Origin: CBFIJI01 sp965662885
GTDB taxonomy: Bacteria; Bacteroidota; Bacteroidia; Flavobacteriales; Flavobacteriaceae
Length of the DNA stretch: 21,653 nt
Direction of reading: 5' to 3'
Assembly: GCA_965662885.1 (NCBI GenBank)
Contig: CBFIJI010000024.1
Span: forward strand, 1-21,653
The translations under genes and the position numbers were made by a program. Each line of letters opens with the position of its first letter. The first letter of the stretch is position 1. This document shows positions 1 through 7,681 of this stretch, one piece after another. The notes below the pieces were generated by a model. That model did not search any database. It worked only from the letters and a program-made list of their open reading frames with translations, and was not told where the DNA came from.

Positions 1-1329
1 TACGGAAACCCCTAACTCAGCACCAGCAATGGTTGCCCATGAACCCGTTCCTTTATGGGAAGCTTTATCCATGATTAAATCTAACAAATAGTTTTCCCCT
101 TCTTTTTGCCTTAGAATTGCACTTGATATTTGTAATAAATAACTATTACTCTCAGTAGCACACCAAGAGGCGAAGCAGTCTGCAATTTGTTCATTATTGT
201 AAGCGAGACCCTGTTGAAGAAATTGATAAACTTCCGCAATCAATTGCATCTCAGCATATTCAATACCATTATGAATAGTTTTAACAAAATGACCTGAGCC
301 TCCCTTTCCAATAAAACGACTACAAGGAAGTCCATTAAAAGATTTTGCCGCAAGTAATGATAAGATGTCTTCCACTTGGCTGTACGCTTTATGACTTCCC
401 CCTGGCATTAGGGAAGGACCTTCCAAAGCACCCTTCTCCCCTCCGGAGACTCCCATGGCTAAAAAATGAATATCGTGTTTTAGAAGGGTTTTCACTCTTC
501 GGGAACTATCCTGAAAGTGGGAGTTCCCAGCATCAATTAAAATATCATCAGCTTCTAAATGAGGTAAAAGTTCAAAAATGACTTCGTCAATGGCAGGACC
601 AGCTGTCAATACCATAAGTATTTTTCGTGGCCTTTCTATACTGCTTACAAATTCTTTTAAATTATCAAAACCCTGAGCAGCCTTCAATTCTTGATATTCT
701 TGAATCCTTTTTTGTGCAACCCCCTCTTCTTTTCCTTCTAAATGTCGATTATAAAGTGAAAGACGTATATTTTTTTTTGCAATATTTCGACTTAAACTGG
801 TACCCATTACTCCGAGTCCCATAATTCCAAATTGGGATTTTTGCATCATGCTGTTTTTAATTGTTTTTATTATATCCTCTGGACTGGTACTCACTGAAAT
901 TGTAAGACCGTATTGCGGTTGTTCCAAAGTATCAAATTGACTTTGTAACAGTGCTACTGGCATAAAATGATGAGTCCGCCCTTTTACTCTTTGTCTAATC
1001 AATTCAAAACTTCCGTGTAAAAAAACCCATAAGCAATCAGAAAAAGAGAGGGAAGACATCAACTCCTTACGGTAACTTTCTTTTAAAGCGGAACACGCAA
1101 TCACCACTCCAGAGGACTGATGCTCAACAGCTAAGCTATTTAGAGTTTGTAACCAAGGAATACGATCAGCATCATTTAAGGCCTTAGCAGAGGCCATTTT
1201 TTGTTTGTTGGATGGAGGATGGTAGGCATCACCTTCAATAAAGTGATACTTCAAAACCTCAGCGAGCAGTTTGCCAATGTGAGATTTTCCTGAGCCACTA
1301 ACACCCATCACAAAAATTACACGTATCAT
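1..1329 (-). CDS. Fused gluconokinase / 6-phosphogluconate dehydrogenase (3' part cut by window edge)
   Basis: One uninterrupted frame of 443 codons runs from the ATG at 1329-1327 to the window edge. Residues 1-160 form a complete gluconokinase (gluconate + ATP to 6-phosphogluconate): Walker A GVSGSGKS at 9-16, then the GntK signatures EGDAYHPP, NKQKMASA, LNDADRIPWL, CSALKESYR and QFDTLEQP. Residues 161 onward are the start of 6-phosphogluconate dehydrogenase: NADP-binding GLGVMG at 171-176, NR at 194-195 (typical of NADP use), GNSHFQDSSRR, GVSGGEKGALEGPSLMPGG, and the catalytic stretch with K350, N354 and E357. About 280 of the usual ~470 Gnd residues are visible. The protein would convert gluconate to ribulose-5-phosphate in the cytoplasm. 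Two adjacent Met codons (161-162) sit exactly at the junction, so internal initiation could also yield a separate Gnd. It follows the GMC dehydrogenase gene on the same strand after 80 bp. The fusion is seen directly; the activities are inferred from motifs. Confidence 0.9.
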   Translation of the reverse strand, partial: MIRVIFVMGVSGSGKSHIGKLLAEVLKYHFIEGDAYHPPSNKQKMASAKALNDADRIPWLQTLNSLAVEHQSSGVVIACSALKESYRKELMSSLSFSDCLWVFLHGSFELIRQRVKGRTHHFMPVALLQSQFDTLEQPQYGLTISVSTSPEDIIKTIKNSMMQKSQFGIMGLGVMGTSLSRNIAKKNIRLSLYNRHLEGKEEGVAQKRIQEYQELKAAQGFDNLKEFVSSIERPRKILMVLTAGPAIDEVIFELLPHLEADDILIDAGNSHFQDSSRRVKTLLKHDIHFLAMGVSGGEKGALEGPSLMPGGSHKAYSQVEDILSLLAAKSFNGLPCSRFIGKGGSGHFVKTIHNGIEYAEMQLIAEVYQFLQQGLAYNNEQIADCFASWCATESNSYLLQISSAILRQKEGENYLLDLIMDKASHKGTGSWATIAGAELGVSV

Positions 1330-1350
1330 ACTTTAAAATTAGCATTCTAA

Positions 1351-1382
1351 GGACTGATGCGCATAACCACCTACGTTAGTCC
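1351..1382. repeat. Imperfect inverted repeat between the GMC and gluconokinase-Gnd genes
   Basis: The 80-bp gap between two same-strand genes contains GGACT (1351-1355) and AGTCC (1378-1382) as inverted arms, with an 8-bp palindrome ATGCGCAT between them (1357-1364). A short C-run/G-run (ccccaaaaaggg) lies just beside it at 1383-1394. This could be a weak RNA structure between co-transcribed genes. There is no T-tract that would make it a convincing terminator. Function unknown. Confidence 0.2.
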
Positions 1383-1409
1383 ACCCCAAAAAGGGCTTTG
1401 TTAATGGTC

Positions 1410-3107
1410 TTAAAGTACGCCTTTCTTCATTTGATCGATAGCATAATTGGCGGCACGCGCTGAAATAGCCATAAAAGTAAGTGATGGATTTTGTGTTGAA
1501 GTGGAGGTCATACAAGCACCATCGGTTACAAAAACATTTTTACAATGGTGCATTTGGTTCCAGCCATTAAGCATGGATGTTTTTGGATCTTTACCCATAC
1601 GTACACCCCCCATTTCGTGGATATCGTTACCGGGCTTTCGATGATTATCGATGGTTTGAATATTAACAAAACCTGCTTTGGTAAACATATCCGTAAATTC
1701 ATCAAAAAAATCTTTCAGCATTTTTTCATCATTATCATCATAGTCCACATCTATATTGAGCTGAGGAATTCCCCACTGATCCACTTTCTCTGGATCGAGA
1801 GTTACTTGATTGGTTTCTTTTGGAATTGTTTCCCCCATCATATGGGAATTTACATTCCAAACACCAGTTTCTTGAGTTCGTAACAAGTCCTTTTTCAGGT
1901 ATTCACCAATGTCATCGGTAAGGGTTTCGCGTTGCGGACGAGCACCAAAACCTGCCGCATAGCCTCTTAAAAAGTCGGTTTCTTGACGATATACATTCCT
2001 AAAGCGAGGAATATAGTGGGACGTTGGTTTTCCCCCTTCCGCTGTAAAATTGGCATGTCCTTCGTGCTGTGCCCGAATTACGCCGCGATAATTGTGAAAA
2101 GCGATATATTTACCCAAAACACCACTATCATTACCAAGACCATTTGGAAAACGCTTTGACTTCGAATTCATTAAAATCAAATTGGTATTCAGCGTTGCAG
2201 CAGTCACAAAAATAACTTTGGCAAAATATTCCGTAGTTTCTTTAGTAATTGCATCTACAACACGAACACCGACTGCTTTTTGCTGTTCCTCATCATAAAT
2301 AATAGAATGAACAACAGTGTTCGGCCGTAAGGTCAAATTGCCTGTTTTTAAAGCCCATGGAATTAAGGTTGAATTGGCATTAAAATACCCCCCTAATGGA
2401 CACCCTCTTTGGCATATTCTACGACTCATACAAAGCCCTCTCCCCTGTTCAATAAACTGAGGTTTACTTTCTGTAAGGTGAGCACATCGTCCATATATTA
2501 CATGACGATCTGTATAATGTTCTTTTATTTTTTGACTAAAATAATCCTCAACACAGTTGGTCTCCCAAGGCTTTAGAAAGTCTCCATCGGGTAAAATATC
2601 CAAACCATCTTTATTTCCACTTACCCCAACGAAACGTTCAACATAGGTGTACCAGTCTGCTAAGTCATTATAGCCAATAGGCCATTCAACGGCATAGCCA
2701 TCTCTTCCGGGTCCTTCAAAGTCATAGGAGCTCCAGCGTTGTACTTGACGAGCCCACATAATGGACTTCCCCCCTACTTGATAACCACGAATCCAATCAA
2801 AAGGTTTTTTTTGTACATATTCATGATCCTTGTCCTTTACAAAAAAATGCTTGGCATCTTCTCGAAATGCATAACAACTACTGGCTACAGGGTTTTCAGC
2901 GATTTCTTGTGCAGTCAACTGTCCCCGGTGCTTAAACTCCCAAGGTTGCATATTCGTTGTTGGGTAATCTTTTAAATGTTCTACATTGGGTCCTCGCTCC
3001 AACAGAAGGGTCTTCATCCCTTGTTCACTAAATTCTTTTGCTGCCCATCCGCCAGCCATTCCTGCACCAACAACTATGGTATCAAAGGTATTTGTATTAT
3101 CTGTCAT
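1410..3107 (-). CDS. GMC-family FAD sugar dehydrogenase, large subunit with Fe-S-type Cys motif
   Basis: The 565-aa protein begins with a Rossmann FAD-binding motif GAGMAGG (residues 14-20) and has the GMC signature around GGKSIMWARQ. A cysteine motif C226-x5-C232-x3-C236 follows. The C-terminal active-site block has H497 in HEMGG and N540 in TSTQNPS. This matches the family of gluconate/glucose/glucoside dehydrogenase flavoprotein subunits. The Cys spacing equals that known to hold a 3Fe-4S cluster in bacterial FAD glucose dehydrogenase. It has no signal peptide of its own, so export by riding with the Tat-signal small subunit encoded just upstream is likely. I chose the Met at 3107 because the longer reading from 3161 overlaps the upstream gene and adds an unrelated leader before the FAD motif; from 3107 the gap is 10 bp. 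The substrate is unknown: gluconate 2-, aldose 1- or glycoside 3-oxidation are all possible. No cytochrome c subunit is visible nearby. Confidence 0.85.
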   Translation of the reverse strand: MTDNTNTFDTIVVGAGMAGGWAAKEFSEQGMKTLLLERGPNVEHLKDYPTTNMQPWEFKHRGQLTAQEIAENPVASSCYAFREDAKHFFVKDKDHEYVQKKPFDWIRGYQVGGKSIMWARQVQRWSSYDFEGPGRDGYAVEWPIGYNDLADWYTYVERFVGVSGNKDGLDILPDGDFLKPWETNCVEDYFSQKIKEHYTDRHVIYGRCAHLTESKPQFIEQGRGLCMSRRICQRGCPLGGYFNANSTLIPWALKTGNLTLRPNTVVHSIIYDEEQQKAVGVRVVDAITKETTEYFAKVIFVTAATLNTNLILMNSKSKRFPNGLGNDSGVLGKYIAFHNYRGVIRAQHEGHANFTAEGGKPTSHYIPRFRNVYRQETDFLRGYAAGFGARPQRETLTDDIGEYLKKDLLRTQETGVWNVNSHMMGETIPKETNQVTLDPEKVDQWGIPQLNIDVDYDDNDEKMLKDFFDEFTDMFTKAGFVNIQTIDNHRKPGNDIHEMGGVRMGKDPKTSMLNGWNQMHHCKNVFVTDGACMTSTSTQNPSLTFMAISARAANYAIDQMKKGVL

Positions 3108-3117
3108 TTTAATAAAG

Positions 3118-3627
3118 TTAAACAGGAACACAGCCGTTGTATCTTCCCGGCATGAATTCAAATTTTAAATAGTTTTTCATATAGTTCTCAGAAGTCATAA
3201 AATGACGAAGTGATAATCCTTTAATCGTACTGACAAAAAAACTTTTTTCGTCGCCGCAATCAATAACTTTACCAATACAATTTAATTGTTCCTCTTCATT
3301 CAACTCCTCAAAAGGTTTTTCATATGTAGTCATTACATGTGTTCTAAAGGATTGCATCCCAAACATATAATCAGCTAACTGTTGCTCGTCTAAACCATCG
3401 TTAACCATGGTTAGCACAAAATCCAATCGGGTCTCTAGGGTAGGAAAACCATCCGTGTCCTCCGGTAAAATTAAATTAGAAAGGGTATCAATCAAATCCC
3501 GATCGGGTAGCGTTAAAGGCAAACGATTATAAGTAATTAATTCTGGAGCTGTTTCACAATAGTAAGGTAAAACAACAGCCCCTCCAGTGACCCATGCTAT
3601 TTTCTGGAGTGCACTTCTTCTTTTCAT
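3118..3627 (-). CDS. Gluconate 2-dehydrogenase subunit 3-like small subunit with Tat-like signal
   Basis: This 169-aa protein starts with a twin-arginine segment (KRRSALQKIAW) and a short hydrophobic stretch to about residue 23, then a compact helical domain with the LILPEDTDG-type segment typical of gluconate 2-dehydrogenase subunit 3 proteins. In that family the small subunit carries the Tat signal, pairs with a GMC flavoprotein, and brings the folded FAD subunit across the inner membrane. The immediately downstream GMC gene (10-bp gap) supports this pairing. It is the first gene of the minus-strand unit and diverges from the GH95 gene. Family assignment rests on overall pattern and context more than on a single invariant motif. 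Confidence 0.75.
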   Translation of the reverse strand: MKRRSALQKIAWVTGGAVVLPYYCETAPELITYNRLPLTLPDRDLIDTLSNLILPEDTDGFPTLETRLDFVLTMVNDGLDEQQLADYMFGMQSFRTHVMTTYEKPFEELNEEEQLNCIGKVIDCGDEKSFFVSTIKGLSLRHFMTSENYMKNYLKFEFMPGRYNGCVPV

Positions 3628-3716
3628 AATTTCGTAGTGTTACGATTAAAACATTACCAATTTATAAAAAAAAATGCTGCTACAATTAGGAAATTACCAT
3701 TTTTAAAGGAAATGGC

Positions 3717-3725
3717 TAAATTTTG
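3717..3725 (+). promoter_or_regulatory. Possible Bacteroidota -7-like box upstream of GH95 gene
   Basis: TAAATTTTG resembles the Bacteroidota -7 element TAnnTTTG, with one extra base between TA and TTTG. It lies 25 bp before the chosen GH95 start. No clear -33 TTG was found at the usual spacing, so this is only a weak candidate. Confidence 0.2.
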
Positions 3726-3750
3726 TAAATTAGTGACCAACTCATATCCA

Positions 3751-6108
3751 ATGAATTCATTACGAAAATGCTATAATTTTAATGGAACCCTTTTATTTGT
3801 GGGACTTCAATTACTGGGATGCGATACCATCACAACATCAACCGATGATTTTCTTTGGTACGAGCAACCAGCCAGTCAATGGGAAGAAGCCCTACCGCTT
3901 GGAAATGGAAGAATGGGGGCCATGGTGTATGGTGATCCTATCAACGGGCGCATTCAACTTAATGAAGATTCCTTATGGCCAAAAGATTTGGGATGGGACA
4001 ATCCCGAAGGAAATAGGGCTGATCTTGAACAAATTAGATCCTTACTCTTTAAAGGGAATCATAAAGCTGCAGACGAAATGTTTGTTGAAAAATTTTCAAG
4101 AAAAACAGTGGTGCGCTCCCATCAAACATTGGGTGATCTTTTTTTAAAATTCAATCATAAAAACATTACGGATTACAAAAGGGATTTAAACCTTACAAAA
4201 GCTATTGCAAGGGTTAGCTATAAAACCAATGGGTATCAAATAACCCAAAAAATGTTTATTTCCAACCCCCGTCAAGGCTTTATTATTGAAATTAGTAGTG
4301 ACCATCCTGAAGGACTTCATGGTATAATTGCCTTAAAGCGTCCTTATGATGAAGGTGTTCCAACTGTTCGTGTTAAAGCAAAAAATAATTCCCTAATTAT
4401 GAATGGGGAAATCACTCAAAGAAAAGGACAATTCGATTCAAAACCCACACCAATTTTAGAAGGGATCAAATTCCAAACACGTTTACAAATAATAAATACT
4501 GAGGGCAATGTAATTTCTCAAAAAGAGACCTTAAAAATTGAAGGGGCCAAGAAAATAACCCTATTGATGGTTACCAACACCTCATTTTATGAAGAGAATT
4601 ATAGTGATAAAAACAAGCAGCAAATTACGGATCTAGCGCAGTATTCTGTTGAAAAACTAGAAAAGGAACACACTAACGATCATCAAAAATTATATCAACG
4701 TGTTCAATTAAGCTTAGGGAACAACACTATGGATCGTATTCCAACGGATAAGCGTCTAGAACGTGTAAAAAAAGGGGATACAGATTTAGGTTTACAAGAA
4801 TTATTATTTCATTATGGGAGGTATTTACTTATTGCTTCTTCTAGAAAAGGTAGCAATCCAGCCAATCTACAAGGACTTTGGAATCCCCACATCAATGCTC
4901 CTTGGAATGCAGATTATCACCTCAACATCAACCTCCAAATGAATTACTGGCTTGCAAACAGTACCCAATTGGATGAACTCAATGAACCGCTTTTTGATTT
5001 TGTTGATCGCTTAATTCAAAATGGCAAGCAAACAGCAAAAATCAACTTTGGAATGCGTGGTGCTTTTCTTCCACATGCAACAGACATTTGGGCACCGACT
5101 TGGCTTCGTGCACCAACAGCCTATTGGGGGTGTTCTGTTGGAGCTGGAGGTTGGATGATGCAGCACTATTGGGAACATTATAGGTATACCAAGGATCATG
5201 ATTTTTTAAAAAATCGAGCATTTCCTGCCCTTTCAGAAGTTGCCCAATTTTATAGTGATTGGTTGATAGAAGATCCTCGAGATCAGCAGTTAGTCTCTGC
5301 CCCTTCCACTTCCCCTGAAAATCGATTTTTTGACAAGAATGGTGAAAAAGTAGCCAGTGTTTTGGGAAGTGCCATGGACCAACAAGTTATTGAAGAAGTA
5401 TTCCGTAATTACCTTAAAGGAGCAAGCATTTTAAACATCCAGAATGAATTGCGAATGACCATAGAACAACAAATCAAACAATTGCGACCAGGATTTGTTT
5501 TGGGAACTGATGGGCGAATTTTAGAATGGGATCGAGCATATGAGGAACCCGAACCCGGACACCGCCATATGTCGCATCTCTATGGCTTTCATCCGGGGAC
5601 AGCTGTAAGCGCTGATAAAGATCCAGAGCTGTTTTCGGCAGTTCGAAAAACTTTAGACTATCGATTGGCCAATGGTGGTGCAGGGACAGGTTGGAGTAGA
5701 GCTTGGCTTATTAACTGTGCCGCCCGCTTACTCGATGGACAAATGGCTCAAGAACACATCCAATTGATGTTTGAAAAGTCCATGTACAGCAACTTATTTG
5801 ATGCGCACCCACCTTTTCAAATTGACGGTAATTTTGGCTATACGGCTGGGATTGCAGAAATGTTATTACAATCCCATGAAGAAAACACCCTTCGTTTGCT
5901 TCCTGCACTTCCAGAACTGTGGAAAGATGGAACCGTAAAAGGCTTAAAAGCAAGAGGCAACATAAAAGTGGCCATGACATGGAAAAACAATCAACTTACA
6001 AAGGCAATATTACAGGCTGATACAGATCAAAAAATAGATCTTTTAGTCCATAAGCAACGTTTTCCAATTGAACTCAAAAAAGGAAAAGCCTTTACCTATA
6101 TCCCTTAA
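3751..6108 (+). CDS. GH95 exo-alpha-L-fucosidase/galactosidase, lipoprotein
   Basis: The 785-aa product is a full-length glycoside hydrolase family 95 enzyme, removing terminal alpha-L-fucose or alpha-L-galactose by inversion. The N-terminal domain starts with FLWYEQPASQWEEALPLGNGRMGAMVYG, here split as FLWYEQPA and LPLGNGRMGAM. Family catalytic positions are all present: N392 and N394 in the LNINLQMNYW segment, general acid E523 in STSPENRF, and D692 in FQIDGNFG. The start at 3751 gives a lipoprotein signal ending LQLLGC (Cys24), whereas an upstream in-frame ATG at 3637 would add 38 residues that spoil the signal and sit in the divergent promoter region. It begins a plus-strand group with the DinB-like and DUF6090 genes. 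Motifs do not tell fucose from L-galactose specificity here. Placement in the periplasm or on the outer membrane is inferred from the lipobox. Confidence 0.92.
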   Translation: MNSLRKCYNFNGTLLFVGLQLLGCDTITTSTDDFLWYEQPASQWEEALPLGNGRMGAMVYGDPINGRIQLNEDSLWPKDLGWDNPEGNRADLEQIRSLLFKGNHKAADEMFVEKFSRKTVVRSHQTLGDLFLKFNHKNITDYKRDLNLTKAIARVSYKTNGYQITQKMFISNPRQGFIIEISSDHPEGLHGIIALKRPYDEGVPTVRVKAKNNSLIMNGEITQRKGQFDSKPTPILEGIKFQTRLQIINTEGNVISQKETLKIEGAKKITLLMVTNTSFYEENYSDKNKQQITDLAQYSVEKLEKEHTNDHQKLYQRVQLSLGNNTMDRIPTDKRLERVKKGDTDLGLQELLFHYGRYLLIASSRKGSNPANLQGLWNPHINAPWNADYHLNINLQMNYWLANSTQLDELNEPLFDFVDRLIQNGKQTAKINFGMRGAFLPHATDIWAPTWLRAPTAYWGCSVGAGGWMMQHYWEHYRYTKDHDFLKNRAFPALSEVAQFYSDWLIEDPRDQQLVSAPSTSPENRFFDKNGEKVASVLGSAMDQQVIEEVFRNYLKGASILNIQNELRMTIEQQIKQLRPGFVLGTDGRILEWDRAYEEPEPGHRHMSHLYGFHPGTAVSADKDPELFSAVRKTLDYRLANGGAGTGWSRAWLINCAARLLDGQMAQEHIQLMFEKSMYSNLFDAHPPFQIDGNFGYTAGIAEMLLQSHEENTLRLLPALPELWKDGTVKGLKARGNIKVAMTWKNNQLTKAILQADTDQKIDLLVHKQRFPIELKKGKAFTYIP

Positions 6109-6162
6109 AATAAATACTTTTTAAAATAAAATCACGTATTGGATCCATCAAATAATAATTTT

Positions 6163-6702
6163 ATGAAAAAATCAATCTGTAGTTTCCTATGTCTCGTTTT
6201 AGCCATTCTTCCGCTCCATGCTCAAAATGAAAAGTCCCCAAAAACCCCATTTACAAAAATGTATTTTAATGTTTGGAAAGAAGCGGCAAGACATTGTACA
6301 GAGGTTGCAGTAGCCATGCCTGAAAACTTATATTCTTTTAAACCAACCCCTGAAAGCAAAACCTTTGCCCAACAGATTGTACATATCGGCGCATCGGTCA
6401 AATTGCTCACCCAACGTTATGTGGAAGGAAAAAATGTGCAACCCAGTGAACCCAATGCACAATCAATGAGTAAAAAGGATATTATTAACTTCCTCCAAGA
6501 AAGCTTCGATTATACCTCTAAAGTCATAAAAACCATTAATCAGGAACAATTGGATGAACTGTGTGAAATGTATCACAGTAAAAACACCGTAAGTAGAGCC
6601 TTTGCTTTATTTTATGTTCAAGACCATATGGCCAATCATCGAGCAAAAGCTAATTTATATATTCGGATGAACAATATTAAACCTCCCGAATACACCTGGT
6701 AA
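6163..6702 (+). CDS. Secreted DinB-superfamily protein
   Basis: The 179-aa protein has a clear type I signal peptide (LCLVLAILPLHAQ, cleavage near residue 21) followed by a four-helix DinB-like fold. The likely metal triad of this superfamily is present: H74 in QIVHIGAS and H155/H159 in QDHMANHRAK. The start at 6163 was chosen over an in-frame ATG at 6139 because it places the lysines and hydrophobic core of the signal peptide correctly. DinB-fold proteins include thiol-dependent transferases, but most secreted members have no known role. It lies 54 bp after the GH95 gene on the same strand and may be co-transcribed. The biochemical function is unknown. Confidence 0.8.
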   Translation: MKKSICSFLCLVLAILPLHAQNEKSPKTPFTKMYFNVWKEAARHCTEVAVAMPENLYSFKPTPESKTFAQQIVHIGASVKLLTQRYVEGKNVQPSEPNAQSMSKKDIINFLQESFDYTSKVIKTINQEQLDELCEMYHSKNTVSRAFALFYVQDHMANHRAKANLYIRMNNIKPPEYTW

Positions 6703-6724
6703 AAAAGTAGTATCAAAAAATCAA

Positions 6725-6746
6725 TGGGTTATTTAAAAAATACCCA
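6725..6746. repeat. Short AT-rich hairpin after DinB-like gene
   Basis: A 9-bp stem with one bulged T and a 3-base loop can form (TGGGT-T-ATTT / AAATACCCA), 23 bp past the DinB-like stop. There is no following T-tract on the plus strand, so a terminator role is doubtful. It may separate the DinB-like gene from the DUF6090 gene. Confidence 0.3.
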
Positions 6747-6782
6747 AAACAAATGCTAATAAGAAATACGTATATTAAAAAA

Positions 6783-6790
6783 TATTTTTG
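6783..6790 (+). promoter_or_regulatory. Candidate -7 box (TATTTTTG) for DUF6090 gene
   Basis: TATTTTTG is an exact match to the Bacteroidota TAnnTTTG element, 39 bp before the ATG at 6830, in the 127-bp gap after the DinB-like gene. No TTG occurs at the expected -33 spacing. This suggests, without proving, separate transcription of the DUF6090 gene. Confidence 0.35.
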
Positions 6791-6829
6791 TTTTCAATAA
6801 AATAGAAGAATTGCTATTATAAAAGAACC

Positions 6830-7549
6830 ATGAAACAACTCATTACCACTTTTCAACAAAAATGGGCAGAATATCTTTTAGAAGTCATTGTCATTATAAT
6901 CGGTATTATTGGTGCATTTACGCTCAATAGTTGGAAAGAATACCAAAATAAAAAAACACAAGAACTTGAATTGCTTACCCATCTAAAGGACGATTTTACA
7001 GCCAATGAACAACTCATTCAGCAGGGGTTTGAGAACTTAAAGACGGATTATCAATTCTTAAAAACGACGATTAAAAACACGGGACCAAACATCAAACTAC
7101 CCGAAAAAAGTATATTGGACTCCATTGAAAGTATTAATTATACCATTGTTGAATTGGTCTATGGAACATTAAATCCAACATTAAATTCTTCACGAATTGA
7201 ACTCCTTAACGACCAGCAATTAAGAACACAATTATTAGCTTTTCCAATACTTTTGACCAAATACAAACAGATGGAAACGGCAGCTCGTGAACTTGCATTA
7301 GAACAACGAAAAATGCATCAGCGACATGTTTCCATTTTGAATCGGGAACAAAATAGAGAAAAAAGATTTTTAAATCATGTAAATTATTTTAGTTCCAATT
7401 ATAAAGCTTGGTTAAGTGATCGAAATTATCAAAATTTAAGTTTAGATCGTTTATGGCAGATTGACGCTGCTTTAATTGAACTTAATCAACTAAAAAACGC
7501 TAATAAGGAAATTCTAAACTCAATTAGTCGCGAGCTTGATAGATTTTAG
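6830..7549 (+). CDS. DUF6090 family membrane-anchored protein
   Basis: The 239-aa product has a short cytoplasmic N-terminus and one strong membrane segment (about residues 14-32, EYLLEVIVIIIGIIGAF). The sequence NSWKEYQNKK and a mostly helical remainder follow. This layout, with the E-V-I-V-I-I-G-I-x-x-A-F/L-x-x-N-W pattern, is the hallmark of the DUF6090 family common in Flavobacteriia and often found in paralogous sets. No catalytic motif is visible and no function is known. It has a 127-bp gap to the DinB-like gene and is followed by a convergent gene, so it closes the plus-strand group. Confidence 0.8.
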   Translation: MKQLITTFQQKWAEYLLEVIVIIIGIIGAFTLNSWKEYQNKKTQELELLTHLKDDFTANEQLIQQGFENLKTDYQFLKTTIKNTGPNIKLPEKSILDSIESINYTIVELVYGTLNPTLNSSRIELLNDQQLRTQLLAFPILLTKYKQMETAARELALEQRKMHQRHVSILNREQNREKRFLNHVNYFSSNYKAWLSDRNYQNLSLDRLWQIDAALIELNQLKNANKEILNSISRELDRF

Positions 7550-7641
7550 TTTTATCTACTGATTTAAAACAACTGCTTTATCAATGGTGATTTTTAAACA
7601 CATTAGCCTCTTATCCCAAAAAATTAACTGGTGTTAAATAA

Positions 7642-7663
7642 GTAATAAACCATCAATTATTAC
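7642..7663. repeat. AT-only inverted repeat in convergent intergenic region
   Basis: GTAATAA and TTATTAC form a perfect 7-bp stem around an 8-base loop, in the 132-bp gap between the convergent DUF6090 and NIPSNAP genes. Such placement fits a bidirectional transcription end, but the stem has few GC pairs and no clear T-run, so the terminator role is uncertain. Confidence 0.25.
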
Positions 7664-7681
7664 ATCATTAGATTAGAATTT

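Noticed and set aside
345..824. Plus-strand open frames at 345-581 and 627-824.
   Set aside because: They lie opposite the strongly supported gluconokinase-Gnd fusion on the minus strand and show no family features.
844..849. A frameshift or missing stop as the cause of the GntK-Gnd fusion.
   Set aside because: The frame is continuous, codon by codon, on both sides of the joint, and both domains read in the same phase with no gap, so a single ORF is the simplest reading. A sequencing error cannot be excluded without reads.
3108..3161. Longer GMC start at 3161.
   Set aside because: It would overlap the small-subunit gene by 44 bp and add a leader with no homologous look before the FAD motif; the Met at 3107 fits the family and the gene spacing.
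3637..3750. Longer GH95 start at 3637.
   Set aside because: It starts 9 bp from the divergent small-subunit start, leaving no room for promoters, and hides the lipoprotein signal that begins at 3751.
5711..5980. Minus-strand open frame inside the GH95 gene.
   Set aside because: It is antisense to conserved GH95 catalytic motifs, including D692, and is a coding shadow.
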